From assembly GCF_015244745.1 (NCBI RefSeq), contig NZ_JABCQI010000006.1, positions 1 to 64,000 on the forward strand: a stretch of 64,000 nucleotides of DNA, in the 5' to 3' direction. A program made the translations under genes and the position numbers. Origin of the DNA: Gluconobacter cadivus. GTDB taxonomy: Bacteria; Pseudomonadota; Alphaproteobacteria; Acetobacterales; Acetobacteraceae. Of this stretch, positions 18,837 through 27,064 are shown piece by piece (the stretch's first letter is position 1; every line of letters starts with the position of its first letter). Below the pieces are notes generated by a model that was not told where the DNA came from, did no database searches, and worked only from the letters and a program-made list of their open reading frames with translations.

Positions 18837-19439
18837 CTACGCGCTTCCCTCGATAAGTGAACGTAGGCCGACCGTAGCAACCGCTGCGACCTGCTCCAGA
18901 CATACACAGCTGACACCATCTCGCGCAGCAGCCGACATGCCGGCCATTGTCACCGTCACGACGTCGGTTGCGATTAATGCTACCGCTGGTGCCCCGCGGG
19001 CGATGAAGGCTTGCAGCTTTTCACGACGGATCTGAGCAACGCGCATAGCGATGCGCCTTCCTTCGCCGCTACGATCGGCCCGCAACGCTTCAAGGATCAG
19101 GCACCCTGCTTGATCACTGCAGGTCGTGTATGTGCGTGCGGCTTCGCCCAGCAGCTCGGCAATACTGTCGACAATCGGACAGTCATCACGAAAGAAGGCC
19201 TCCAGCGGCAGAACTTCGGCCACATACGCTTCTGCAATTCGCTCGAAATAGGCGGCCTTGCTCCCAAACGCAGCATAGAAGCTGGCCGGCCGGATACCGA
19301 GTGCCTCGGTAATGGCGGCAATACCAAGCGCTTCATAACCGTGCGTGTGAAATAATGCGCGCCCGGTGATGAGAGCGGCATTTGGATCGAACCGGCGGGG
19401 GCGGCCACGCGCTCCTTTTGATAATAAATGATCGGTCAC
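18837..19439 (-). CDS. TetR-family repressor
   Basis: A 200-residue regulator with an N-terminal HTH (GRPRRFDPNAALITGRALF, ITEALGIRPASFYAAFGSKA) and the TetR_C-type ligand domain of the AefR/NemR-like subgroup (CLILEALRADRSGEGRRIAM, TVTMAGMSAAARDGVS). It is divergent from a four-gene enzyme operon with about 70 bp between the start codons, so it most likely represses that operon and itself. No unambiguous palindrome stands out in the gap. The ligand is presumably a substrate of the operon; that is inference. Confidence 0.87.
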   Translation of the reverse strand: MTDHLLSKGARGRPRRFDPNAALITGRALFHTHGYEALGIAAITEALGIRPASFYAAFGSKAAYFERIAEAYVAEVLPLEAFFRDDCPIVDSIAELLGEAARTYTTCSDQAGCLILEALRADRSGEGRRIAMRVAQIRREKLQAFIARGAPAVALIATDVVTVTMAGMSAAARDGVSCVCLEQVAAVATVGLRSLIEGSA

Positions 19440-19508
19440 TCAAAAATCCTTGACGTTAGTGCTTAATGAATTATGTAGCGATCAATCAACAAATTCAAGG
19501 AGCTCCTA

Positions 19509-20222
19509 ATGTTGGCTTCGGCAACACGCAAAATTCTGGTCATCGGCGGCAGTCGTGGAATTGGGGCGGCGATCGTCGCGCGCTTTGCTGCAGAAGGCGA
19601 CGACGTGTCATTCACCTGGGCTGGATCGCAGACAGCTGCGGAGGCAGTCGCGGCTCGTACTGGCGCACACGCGATCCGCAGCGACGCTTCAGACCGCGAT
19701 GCGACGATTGCCCTCCTGCGCGAGATAGGGCCGCTTGATGTTTTGGTCTATAATTCCGCCCTTCTGTTGCCAGGCGACCCGCTAACGCTGGAGCCGGATG
19801 CAGTAGACCATCTGATCGACGTCAATATTCGCGGCCCTTATTTCGCATCCGTCGAAGCTGCGCGTCAGATGAGTGAGGGCGGCCGGATTATCCTGATAGG
19901 TTCTGTGCATGGAGACAGAATGCCGTTCGAAGGTCTTACGGCTTATGGAATGAGTAAATCGGCATTGCAGGGTCTTGCGCGTGGTCTGGCACGAGATTTT
20001 GGCGCGCGTGATATCACGGTTAACGTGGTGCAACCGGGTCCGACGAACACCGACATGAATCCTCATGACGGTCCCCTCGTGCAGGCGATGCATGACGAGA
20101 TGGCGCTCAAACGGCACGGCACAGCAGAAGATGTGGCACACTTGGTGGCCTATCTCGTAGGTCCGCATGCGAGTGGGATCACGGGCGCCATGCACACGAT
20201 TGACGGCGGGTTCGGCGCATGA
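19509..20222 (+). CDS. SDR-family oxidoreductase
   Basis: A 237-residue short-chain dehydrogenase/reductase. The cofactor motif is ILVIGGSRGIGAAIVARFAA, the NNAG equivalent is DVLVYNSALL, and the catalytic Ser/Tyr/Lys fall in RIILIGSVHGD and GLTAYGMSKSALQGLARGLA. The C-terminal TIDGGFGA is classical. AGGAG lies 6 nt before the ATG. The stop overlaps the next start (ATGA at 20219), pointing to translational coupling. It is the first gene of a four-gene operon divergent from TetR; substrate unknown. Confidence 0.92.
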   Translation: MLASATRKILVIGGSRGIGAAIVARFAAEGDDVSFTWAGSQTAAEAVAARTGAHAIRSDASDRDATIALLREIGPLDVLVYNSALLLPGDPLTLEPDAVDHLIDVNIRGPYFASVEAARQMSEGGRIILIGSVHGDRMPFEGLTAYGMSKSALQGLARGLARDFGARDITVNVVQPGPTNTDMNPHDGPLVQAMHDEMALKRHGTAEDVAHLVAYLVGPHASGITGAMHTIDGGFGA

Positions 20223-20524
20223 ATGAAGCGGTCTTATATGTGATCTATCGCGGCACACCAGCCGATCGTTTCGACCGGGTATACTATGTGGAGCGCCACC
20301 TGCCGCTGGTGAGGAATGCCTTTGGTGCCTATGGGCTTGTGTCGCTCGCAGCATTCTACCCAGCGAAGGACACTTCCGAAACTGTCGCGATCTGCGAGTG
20401 CCGCTTTACCGATTCAGCCAGTATCGAGGTCGCATTCAGCAGTCGGGAAGTTGCGGCCGTCATGGCGGATGTGCCTCGCTTTACCAATCTTGAACCACTG
20501 CGCCTGCGCGTATTGCCTCTCTGA
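20219..20524 (+). CDS. EthD-like ferredoxin-fold protein
   Basis: A 101-residue dimeric alpha/beta-barrel protein of the EthD type. VLYVIYRGTPADRFDRVYYV followed by ERHLPLVRNAFGAYGL is the family signature (DxxYYxxxHxPL). EthD-like proteins assist degradation operons or act as small isomerases and dehalogenases; the reaction here is unknown. It is translationally coupled to the SDR upstream and 9 bp before the hydrolase gene. Confidence 0.8.
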   Translation: MNEAVLYVIYRGTPADRFDRVYYVERHLPLVRNAFGAYGLVSLAAFYPAKDTSETVAICECRFTDSASIEVAFSSREVAAVMADVPRFTNLEPLRLRVLPL

Positions 20525-20533
20525 GGTTCTGAT

Positions 20534-21535
20534 ATGAATTTTCATCACCCATGGTCGAATGCACCGCTACGCAGTATTCGCCGAGGCCATTTCTGGATAC
20601 CAGGCGAGCGCGTGGTCCAATCTGGCCGCACCTATCAGCGTGCACCGATGTATGTGGAGTGGGAGGCACCCGAACACGTTACACGTCCTTACCCGATCGT
20701 TTTGATGCATGGGGGCGGGTTTCAGGGGACGGAATGGTTCGATACGCCCGATGGCCGAGCGGGATGGGCGCAGCGTCTGGTTGAAGCAGGTTATGCAGTG
20801 CTAGTGATCGACCGGCCGGGGCACGGGCGTTCGCCCCTGCATACGGACATCACCGGGGCAATGGGACCGCCGTTTTCCTATGAAGGCGGCCGTCAGATCT
20901 ATTTCCCTGGTACCAATCCGCGCCATACACAATGGCCGTTTGCTGCGGATAACGAGTCGGCAATGGACGATTTTATCGCGGGTTATGGGCCATTGCCCGC
21001 TGATTTGTGCGTCTCCCAGACGATGGATGCCGACCGGACCGCAGCCCTTTTGGATAAAATTGGCCCTGCGATCCTGCTGACGCATTCTGCCTCCGGCCCG
21101 GATGGCTGGCTGGTCGCTGATCGGAGACCTGATCTCGTGCGGGGTATCGTTGCGATCGAGCCAATGGGGCCGCCTTTTGCGACCATTCCCAACATCGGAC
21201 CGATGACGTGGGGCGCTGCTGCCGCGCCACTGGCGTTCGAACCGCCTGTGAGCGATGCAACGGTCCTGCAAGCTGCAGAGCCAGGTACGTATCGCCTGCC
21301 GTCTCTGGTCGGATTGCCGATCCTGATCGTGACCGCCGAGGCTAGCGACTTTGCCGCCGCAAGCCTGCCCACTGCTGCATTTTTGAATAATGCGGGGGCT
21401 TCAGCCGAGTTGATGCACCTGCCGGATTATGGCGTGCACGGCAACGGACATGGCTTGATTTACGAGAAAAACTCTGACGAAGCACTGGCTCCAGTACTGG
21501 CATGGCTTGCGCCGAACACAGAGGCGTTAGCATGA
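20534..21535 (+). CDS. alpha/beta hydrolase
   Basis: A 333-residue alpha/beta-hydrolase-fold enzyme. The oxyanion segment is PIVLMHGGGFQGTEWFDT, and the nucleophile elbow is the variant ILLTHSASGPDGWL (HSxSG-type, serine near residue 188). The C-terminal GVHGNGHGLIYEKN supplies the catalytic histidine. It probably cleaves an ester or lactone made by the other operon enzymes. ATG at 20534 follows the EthD stop by 9 bp, and its stop overlaps the next gene by four bases. No signal peptide, so cytoplasmic. Confidence 0.87.
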   Translation: MNFHHPWSNAPLRSIRRGHFWIPGERVVQSGRTYQRAPMYVEWEAPEHVTRPYPIVLMHGGGFQGTEWFDTPDGRAGWAQRLVEAGYAVLVIDRPGHGRSPLHTDITGAMGPPFSYEGGRQIYFPGTNPRHTQWPFAADNESAMDDFIAGYGPLPADLCVSQTMDADRTAALLDKIGPAILLTHSASGPDGWLVADRRPDLVRGIVAIEPMGPPFATIPNIGPMTWGAAAAPLAFEPPVSDATVLQAAEPGTYRLPSLVGLPILIVTAEASDFAAASLPTAAFLNNAGASAELMHLPDYGVHGNGHGLIYEKNSDEALAPVLAWLAPNTEALA

Positions 21536-22392
21536 AGATAGCCTTTATCGGCCTCGGTGCGATGGGTCGTGCTATGGCCACCAATCTGGTCCGCAACGGC
21601 CATGACGTTTCCGCTTGGACTCGCTCGGGCCGCACGCTTGCAGGTGTGACCACGCTGGAAATACCGGATAAGGCCTTCGAGGGCGATGTCGTACTGACAA
21701 TATTGTCAGATGATACGGCTGTTCGCTCCGTAATCGTCGATCCAGATTTGCTGTCACGCGCAAAATCAGGTGTGATCCATGTGATGATGTCCACGATTTC
21801 GGTCGCGTTTTCGCGCGAGCTGACGGCGCTGCACAACCAAGCCGGGGTGGCATTTGTGGCAAGCCCTGTTCTTGGCAGGCCGGATGTTGCGGCAGACGGC
21901 GCGTTGCAGATCCTGACGGGTGGCGATCCAACACATTTGGCCAGGCTCGTGCCCGTATTCGAGGTTTTGAGCAAACGTATTTGGCCGATGGGGGACAAAC
22001 CTTGGGGAGCTCATGCGGCTAAGATTGCGTGTAATATGATGATTACCATGGCGATTGAGGCGATGGCGGAGGCAGTTGTGCTGACAGAGGCTAATGGTGT
22101 CGCACGCGAGGTATTTTTTGATCTGATCCTAAATACGCTGTTTGGCAGTCGATCTTATCAGGTCTACTCGAAGAATATCACGAACCGGGTTTACGAACCC
22201 GGCTTCCGTGCGGCTCTCGGCCTCAAGGATCTGAGGCTTGCGACAGAAGCGGGTGCTGCGACCGGTCGTGAACTGCCAATGCTGGCTGCGATCTTCGGAC
22301 AGATGGGAGAAGCCATTGATGCTGGGCATGGAGAAAAGGACTGGTCGATCGTCGCGGCGCAGACATTGGGTGAGGCAGATAAGAATTCCTGA
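21532..22392 (+). CDS. NAD(P)-dependent 3-hydroxyisobutyrate-dehydrogenase-family enzyme
   Basis: A 286-residue beta-hydroxyacid dehydrogenase. It starts MKIAFIGLGAMGRAMATNLV (Rossmann GxGxMG plus NxxxxGHxV), has the mid-motif region VASPVLGRPDVAADGALQIL, and the catalytic-lysine helix WGAHAAKIACNMMITMAIEA. The family oxidises 3-hydroxyacids or reduces semialdehydes and imines. The start at 21532 overlaps the hydrolase stop (ATGA). As the last gene of the operon it probably handles the hydroxyacid or aldehyde product; the actual pathway is not identified. Confidence 0.88.
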   Translation: MKIAFIGLGAMGRAMATNLVRNGHDVSAWTRSGRTLAGVTTLEIPDKAFEGDVVLTILSDDTAVRSVIVDPDLLSRAKSGVIHVMMSTISVAFSRELTALHNQAGVAFVASPVLGRPDVAADGALQILTGGDPTHLARLVPVFEVLSKRIWPMGDKPWGAHAAKIACNMMITMAIEAMAEAVVLTEANGVAREVFFDLILNTLFGSRSYQVYSKNITNRVYEPGFRAALGLKDLRLATEAGAATGRELPMLAAIFGQMGEAIDAGHGEKDWSIVAAQTLGEADKNS

Positions 22393-22499
22393 GAGATTAT
22401 GGGATGCATAGTCAGGCGTATGAGCGGTAGTTAGACGGCATACAGAAAGCATGTCTGCTTTTGGAAATTCTCTACGGCGCTTTGCATGTCCGAGATGAG

Positions 22500-22526
22500 G
22501 GCGTAAGCAGCAGGTCCGCTTACGCC
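22500..22526. terminator. hairpin downstream of the four-gene operon
   Basis: GGCGTAAGC (22500-22508) and GCTTACGCC (22518-22526) form a perfect 9-bp stem with a 9-nt loop, about 110 bp after the operon stop and 120 bp before nhaA. There is no U-run after it, so it may be a weak or Rho-assisted terminator or an RNA-stability element. Nothing else is seen in the 22393-22649 gap. Confidence 0.35.
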
Positions 22527-22649
22527 TACACGCCGAACATCAGCCGCGTTAAACGGCCATCCGGAAAGCGGGCATTAATAGAAACATTATGACAAGGTAG
22601 CGCATCGCTACAGGCTTGTGTGGGAGCCTGCCTCATTCAACAAAGAGGA

Positions 22650-23858
22650 ATGAGCGAATTTTCTGTTCCGTCCACAACGCATATCCGACGTTTTCTGGCC
22701 TCTCCCGCAGGTGGGGCGTCTGTTCTCCTGCTGGCATCCCTGTTGGGTCTTGTCCTGGCGAATTCGTCATGGGCGTCGGGTTACGGCACCCTGATAACAA
22801 CGCCCATGAAATTACCCATCTTGGGAGAGCGGGGGCCAGAAAACATTGATGCATGGGTCTCTGACGGACTCATGACCCTATTCTTTCTGGTGGTCATTCT
22901 CGAAATCAAAAAGGAAATTGTTTCCGGGCACCTCTCATCACTACGCAGCATCGCCCTTCCGCTTATCGGAGCGTTGGGGGGAATGATCGTGCCGGCCCTT
23001 ACGTATCTGCTGGTAACATGCGATCATCCGGAAGCGACACGCGGCTGGGCCGTTCCTGTTGCAACGGATGCCGCGTTTACGTTGCCAATCATCCTTGCTC
23101 TTGGAAGGCATGTCTCGCCGGGAGCCAGGGCCTGGCTGATGGCGCTTGCCATTTTCGACGATGTGCTGGGGATTGTGGTGATCGCCCTATTTTATGGGAG
23201 CGCTCTGTATTGGCCGGGGCTTATCGCGGTCGTGATCGTGACTGCCGCATTGGTCGGCGCGAACAGGATTGGGATCAGAACTCTCTGGAGCTACGGCATC
23301 GGTTGCGTCCTGTTATGGGTGGCGCTTCTGGATGCCGGCCTGCACCCGACGCTTGCTGGAGTCATCACCGGCCTATGCCTTCCAGCAGTCACCTCAGGAA
23401 TGGATGCCAGACAAGCTACGCCACTTGATCGGACATCTTCTGCGTTGACCCCTTTCGTTACCTGGGTCGTTCTACCGCTGTTCGGTTTCATGAACGTGGG
23501 TGTTTCACTAGCTGGCGTTCATCCGGACATGATGCTGGAGGCTGCTCCGCTCGGGATTATATTAGGACTGATTGTTGGCAAACCGGTCGGCATCTTTGGT
23601 ATAACAATGCTTTCGACCCGCCTGAAGATCGCCACGCTTCCGGCTGAAACGCCGACGGGGATGCTGTTTGGGCTTTCGTTGCTATGCGGCATTGGGTTCA
23701 CGATTAGTCTGTTTATCGCAAACTTGGCATTTTCCGGATCAGATCTTGTGACACCAGCTAAGATGGGCATCTTTGCTGGCTCTGTTCTGTCTGCCCTGAT
23801 GGGATGGCTTTGGTTACGCTTCTTATCCCAACACAACCGGCTACCCCCCCATTCCTGA
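22650..23858 (+). CDS. nhaA: Na+/H+ antiporter NhaA
   Basis: A 402-residue inner-membrane antiporter that expels Na+ in exchange for protons. It has RRFLASPAGGASVLLLASLL at the first helix, the ion-site aspartate in VATDAAFTLPIILALG (Asp133 equivalent), and the paired aspartates in AIFDDVLGIVVIALFY (Asp163/Asp164 equivalents). About 11-12 hydrophobic helices are visible. ATG at 22650 is preceded directly by AGAGG, rather close; a GTG at 22620 would add ten residues. It stands alone and converges on the vapC gene only 4 bp away. Confidence 0.92.
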   Translation: MSEFSVPSTTHIRRFLASPAGGASVLLLASLLGLVLANSSWASGYGTLITTPMKLPILGERGPENIDAWVSDGLMTLFFLVVILEIKKEIVSGHLSSLRSIALPLIGALGGMIVPALTYLLVTCDHPEATRGWAVPVATDAAFTLPIILALGRHVSPGARAWLMALAIFDDVLGIVVIALFYGSALYWPGLIAVVIVTAALVGANRIGIRTLWSYGIGCVLLWVALLDAGLHPTLAGVITGLCLPAVTSGMDARQATPLDRTSSALTPFVTWVVLPLFGFMNVGVSLAGVHPDMMLEAAPLGIILGLIVGKPVGIFGITMLSTRLKIATLPAETPTGMLFGLSLLCGIGFTISLFIANLAFSGSDLVTPAKMGIFAGSVLSALMGWLWLRFLSQHNRLPPHS

Positions 23859-23862
23859 CAAA

Positions 23863-24288
23863 TTATAGTAGCTTTGTTTTTAAGCCTATATTAGGACCTG
23901 CCTCAGCGAGGCGTCTATCAAGAGTGCATAACGTTGCTCCGTGATCGGCGCAGACGGCAAGGTGTAAGGCATCACCTGCACGCAGCCCTAACGCATACTG
24001 ATCAGAAAAACGCGCCGCTGCCCTGAACTGCTGTGTCGTTATGGGCAAAATCTGAAAGCTTTCAGCGGACAGACGAGTAAAGAGGGCTAACGCATTTGCA
24101 CGGTCAGCAACGTTGATCTGACCGCTCCGTAGTTTGATTGAAAGTGCGGAAGAAAACTCAGTCGCGACCCAATCACTTATAAATAATTCGTCTGGATCCT
24201 GACTGGAAAGCCATGATTGCATCCGGTCTGTCTCTGCCTCGTTGGTCAGCGCGGCAACCAGAACGGACGTATCGATATAAACGCTCAA
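23863..24288 (-). CDS. VapC-like PIN-domain toxin
   Basis: A 141-residue PIN-domain ribonuclease. The acidic residues lie in VYIDTSVLVAALTNE (first Asp), FISDWVATEFSSALSIKLRS (Glu), LRAGDALHLAVCADHGATL (Asp) and LCTLDRRLAEAG (last Asp), the full Mg2+ site of an active nuclease. Its start overlaps the antitoxin stop by four bases, the usual toxin-antitoxin arrangement. It is expected to cleave RNA when the antitoxin is degraded; the target is unknown. Confidence 0.9.
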   Translation of the reverse strand: MSVYIDTSVLVAALTNEAETDRMQSWLSSQDPDELFISDWVATEFSSALSIKLRSGQINVADRANALALFTRLSAESFQILPITTQQFRAAARFSDQYALGLRAGDALHLAVCADHGATLCTLDRRLAEAGPNIGLKTKLL

Positions 24289-24527
24289 TATCGTGCCTCG
24301 TCTCGCATATCCCGTACCATTTCTCGCGCGGACACAGCCTGGACTGTCATATTGGCTGTAAGCGAGCGCAGAGCGTTCAAATCAACAGGCTTGCGCTTGC
24401 ATGTGACTTTGTCGATTTGTGCGACGATTTTCCCCCGACGCATAATGCGAACGGGTTCGCCCTGCATGGCCTGATCGACCAAACGACTGAGGTGGGCTTT
24501 TGCGTCCACCAAATTCACAGTTTGCAC
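24285..24527 (-). CDS. Phd/YefM-type antitoxin
   Basis: An 80-residue antitoxin with the N-terminal Phd DNA-binding fold (VQTVNLVDAKAHLSRLVDQA, GEPVRIMRRGKIVAQID) and a charged C-terminal tail that would wrap the toxin. A GTG start at 24527 was chosen because AGGAG lies 7 nt upstream and the protein then begins with the family's usual (M)QTVNLxDAK. Upstream ATG codons at 24545 and 24557 have no ribosome site. It probably represses its own promoter together with VapC. Confidence 0.85.
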   Translation of the reverse strand: MQTVNLVDAKAHLSRLVDQAMQGEPVRIMRRGKIVAQIDKVTCKRKPVDLNALRSLTANMTVQAVSAREMVRDMRDEARY

Positions 24528-24881
24528 ATCGAATCTCCTGACCATTAAACTAGTCACTTCATAGCGCGGAGATTTATTCTAAGGTAGACAAATTAAGCGC
24601 AACCAGATCGCAGCACAAAGTTTCGTGTCCGCTTTTGTCATATCTGCGTGCATAGCCGACCTGCCGCTTCCCCCCCTAAACAGCCTGTCGGCTCATCAAC
24701 AACAGAGCAGACGGGCTGTAGTCGCCCTCATCCCGGACATACAAGCCCCCATTCGCCAAGCTCCTAAGCGGACAGTCCGCAATCACCATGAGCTGATGGA
24801 GTTTCCTCCCACCCGAGTGCATTCTCCGCTCGGCTGCATAAAAGCAGCCCCTTCTGAGAACGTATCATAGAACAAGACATG
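24528..24881. other. intergenic region, nothing recognised
   Basis: About 350 bp between the antitoxin promoter and a small exported-protein gene. Open frames here are short, low-complexity or antisense-like, with no family resemblance. The toxin-antitoxin promoter should lie at the left end. Confidence 0.4.
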
Positions 24882-25115
24882 TCAGATGGGGTGGAAGGCC
24901 TCCTTGCGGCATTGATGTGCCATACCGGCGGTTGATAAGCCTTCTGAAGGAGACCGCCCACCCCAACTGACAGCTAGCGGCGCGACCAGGACTGGTGGTG
25001 GAACGACAATGGGTGGTCCAGCATAAATCCACGGCCAGGCCTCCGCCGGAGCGGCAATCAGCATGGTCGCGGCGAATGCCACGGCCAGCAACTTCCATCC
25101 GATACTATCAGGCAT
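24882..25115 (-). CDS. small exported Pro/Val-rich protein, possibly truncated
   Basis: A 77-residue product starting MPDSIGWKLLAVAFAATMLI with a clear signal peptide cut at AEA, followed by WPWIYAGPPIVVPPPVLVAP. This pattern is common in small secreted alphaproteobacterial proteins that continue with many Pro/Tyr repeats. Here the repeat stops early and the tail (LSTAGMAHQCRKEAFHPI) looks unrelated, so the gene may be cut short by an old rearrangement. Function unknown. It is divergent from the Hsp20 gene. Confidence 0.45.
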   Translation of the reverse strand: MPDSIGWKLLAVAFAATMLIAAPAEAWPWIYAGPPIVVPPPVLVAPLAVSWGGRSPSEGLSTAGMAHQCRKEAFHPI

Positions 25116-25186
25116 TGTTCTGGTCCACTCTGAACACGCGAACGATTGAGGACGCCCAAACCTGCCTTTCTGCATTTTTGATACCT

Positions 25187-25215
25187 CTTGACACCATGCA
25201 CGGAGTGCCCAGATT
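25187..25215 (+). promoter_or_regulatory. possible RpoH (sigma-32) promoter of hsp20
   Basis: CTTGACA (25187-25193) and CCCAGATT (25208-25215), separated by 14 bp, resemble the CTTGAA...CCCCAT-type heat-shock promoter. Placement just before the thermometer leader fits, though the start site would fall right at the first leader hairpin. Tentative. Confidence 0.35.
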
Positions 25216-25216
25216 G

Positions 25217-25299
25217 AATCTGCCGGCCGCCGAAGGGGTCGGCAGACAGAACTATCAGTTTTGATCTTGTGTCCATGTTGCTCAAAGGAGGATATGGCT
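25217..25299 (+). promoter_or_regulatory. ROSE-type RNA thermometer in the hsp20 leader
   Basis: The leader can fold a first hairpin CTGCCG...CGGCAG (25220-25245). A terminal hairpin (25273-25297) pairs CCAUGUUGCUC with GAGGAUAUGG around an AAAG loop. This buries the Shine-Dalgarno AGGAGG (25286-25291) and leaves exactly the U-U and G-G non-Watson-Crick pairs plus a bulged G that characterise ROSE elements; the conserved anti-SD motif U(U/C)GCU is present. ROSE thermometers melt on heating and so switch on translation of small heat-shock genes. Confidence 0.75.
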
Positions 25300-25782
25300 A
25301 TGAGAGCCACCGTTGATTTTGCTCCCCTGTTCCGTTCGAGCGTGGGTTTTGACAGAATGCTCAACGCCCTTGATCTCGCCAGCCGGATTCCGGCGGTCGA
25401 TAACTGGCCGCCTTACGATATCGTCAAGACCGGTGAGGATGATTACCGGATCGACATGGCGGTTGCCGGACTTGCCGAGGCCGACCTTACGATCACACAG
25501 GAGCGCAATACTCTTGTCGTGACAGGTCGAAAGGCGCCGGAGCCGCAAAGCGCCACCGAATATCTCCATCGGGGTATTGCGGGCAGAGAATTCGAACGCC
25601 GCTTCGATCTGGCCGAGCATATGAAAGTCACCGATGCGCACTTCGAGAACGGACTTCTGTCCATTACTCTGAAACGTGAGATACCCGAAGCGATGAAGCC
25701 GCGTCGTATCGCGATTACGTCCTCTACAGCACGTGCGGAGGAAGCCGTGCCCCAGATTGAGGCGCGGAAAGAGGCAGCCTGA
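25300..25782 (+). CDS. Hsp20 small heat-shock protein
   Basis: A 160-residue alpha-crystallin-type chaperone that binds unfolding proteins. The N-terminal arm is TVDFAPLFRSSVGFDRMLNA, followed by the class-A signature WPPYDIVKTGEDDYRIDMAV, the beta-sandwich (LTITQERNTLVVTGRK, GIAGREFERRFDLAEHMKV, FENGLLSITLKREIPE) and a short tail ending IEARKEAA. The IxI-like tail motif is present as RRIAI. The second of two nearby ATGs (25300) was chosen because AGGAGG then has 8-nt spacing; the ATG at 25294 is only 2 nt from it. Controlled by the ROSE-type leader above. Confidence 0.93.
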   Translation: MRATVDFAPLFRSSVGFDRMLNALDLASRIPAVDNWPPYDIVKTGEDDYRIDMAVAGLAEADLTITQERNTLVVTGRKAPEPQSATEYLHRGIAGREFERRFDLAEHMKVTDAHFENGLLSITLKREIPEAMKPRRIAITSSTARAEEAVPQIEARKEAA

Positions 25783-25797
25783 TGGCGTGACGAAAAC

Positions 25798-25829
25798 TCT
25801 CCCCCGGCCATTCATCCGGCCGAGGGAGA
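25798..25829 (+). terminator. GC-rich hairpin after hsp20
   Basis: TCTCCC pairs with GGGAGA and CGGCC with GGCCG around an 8-nt loop, with one mismatch. It lies 16 bp after the hsp20 stop and 14 bp before the next start. No U-run follows, so it may reduce rather than end transcription into the next gene. Confidence 0.4.
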
Positions 25830-25842
25830 ATCTCGAAAGGTC

Positions 25843-26199
25843 ATGAGCATGAAGAGGATGAAAATATCTCTGTCGTGCGCTGCTCTGAGCTTGTCTCTAC
25901 TGAGCCAGTCGGGCGCACATGCTGGTGATGTTGTCCGGACGACTGCAACATCGTTCGATGCAAGGGCGACTGAGGGAACGTCCACAATCCCCGAAACCGG
26001 GGCTCGCACTCATTACGAAGACGGCACAGGTGATATGCTGGTCGACAGCTTGAACGCAAGCCAGTTGGATCAGAACTACAAGGGACCGGTCTACTCTCCC
26101 GGACAACCCATTCCGCCGTTCCGGCCCATCGACACAGATCATCTGGCACCGTCAGGGCCAGAGACGGCGAAGAAGACGTCCTCATCGCACGAGACATAG
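25843..26199 (+). CDS. small exported protein of unknown function
   Basis: 118 residues with a signal peptide (MKRMKISLSCAALSLSLLSQ, cleavage after AHA). The mature part is acidic and low in hydrophobics (GTSTIPETGARTHYEDGTGD, PGQPIPPFRPIDTDHLAP) and probably flexible. No family recognised. It follows hsp20 by 60 bp on the same strand and may be partly co-transcribed; a periplasmic stress role is only a guess. Confidence 0.6.
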   Translation: MSMKRMKISLSCAALSLSLLSQSGAHAGDVVRTTATSFDARATEGTSTIPETGARTHYEDGTGDMLVDSLNASQLDQNYKGPVYSPGQPIPPFRPIDTDHLAPSGPETAKKTSSSHET

Positions 26200-26247
26200 T
26201 GGGGATTGAGTAAAGGCGGCGTTATAGACCGCCTTTACTTCGATTCT

Positions 26248-26805
26248 TCAGGATGAAGACCGTTCAGGCTCACAGCGGGCCGCAGGATTATCTTCAAGAT
26301 GCGCCTGTTCTCTGGCATCGCGCGCGACACGCGCATCCTGCTCGCGGACCAGCCAGTAGACGGCACCCAGCGCCAGAACAGCCGCCGAGAGAGCGAACAG
26401 TTCCATGGCAGTCACATCATGCAGATCCAGCAGGATGAATTTGCGGGCAATCGCCAGGAGGGCGATCAGGACGATGGTCCGTACCCGGATGACGTTCTCA
26501 TGCTGGGCAAGAACGACCAGCAGGGAGTGTTTGAATTCAAGGGCGATGATAACAGTAAAGATCGCGCCAAAAATCGCCTGGAAGATCGTCTGGTTGATCG
26601 GATCGATTCCGACATCGACGACCAGATGCCATACCGCGCCGATCAGATGAATCGTCGCGATGGCGGTGACCAGCATGATGAGCGCAATCAGGGTCAGAAT
26701 GATCGCCTGTTCAAAACGCTCGTAGAATGTCAGGCCCCTGAACAGCTTGATGAAGTGGGACCAGTCCCTGCTCTGCCAGGAACGTTTCATGGAGAGGTCT
26801 TCCAT
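26248..26805 (-). CDS. PsiE-family membrane protein
   Basis: About 185 residues with four transmembrane helices, matching the phosphate-starvation-inducible PsiE family: FYERFEQAIILTLIALIMLV, the conserved loop IFGAIFTVIIALEFKHSLLV, and VLIALLAIARKFILLDL. The tail is charged (VREQDARVARDAREQAH). The role of the family is poorly known. ATG at 26805 has GGGAA 7 nt upstream; a GTG at 26844 is the longer alternative. It converges on the small exported gene and is upstream-unlinked. Confidence 0.8.
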   Translation of the reverse strand: MEDLSMKRSWQSRDWSHFIKLFRGLTFYERFEQAIILTLIALIMLVTAIATIHLIGAVWHLVVDVGIDPINQTIFQAIFGAIFTVIIALEFKHSLLVVLAQHENVIRVRTIVLIALLAIARKFILLDLHDVTAMELFALSAAVLALGAVYWLVREQDARVARDAREQAHLEDNPAARCEPERSSS

Positions 26806-27064
26806 AGCCGTTTTCCCATCTATGAATTGCGTTATAGTTCCCACGCCCTGGGTCTGGTTTTTCTTTTAGAGCAGTTCCACTGATCCAGAGTTAAAAGGAC
26901 TGGTCGAACCGCTTGATCCCTCGGATGTGGATGCGAACTCCCCTGCGGACTGAATCAGTCTCTGGAAGGGCTCATGGCCCTTCCGGCTTACATCCGGTGC
27001 CAGCATGGCAGACAACAGGACAATATTCTGGCATGATCTCGCACGGCCTTTGGCAAGGCCAATG

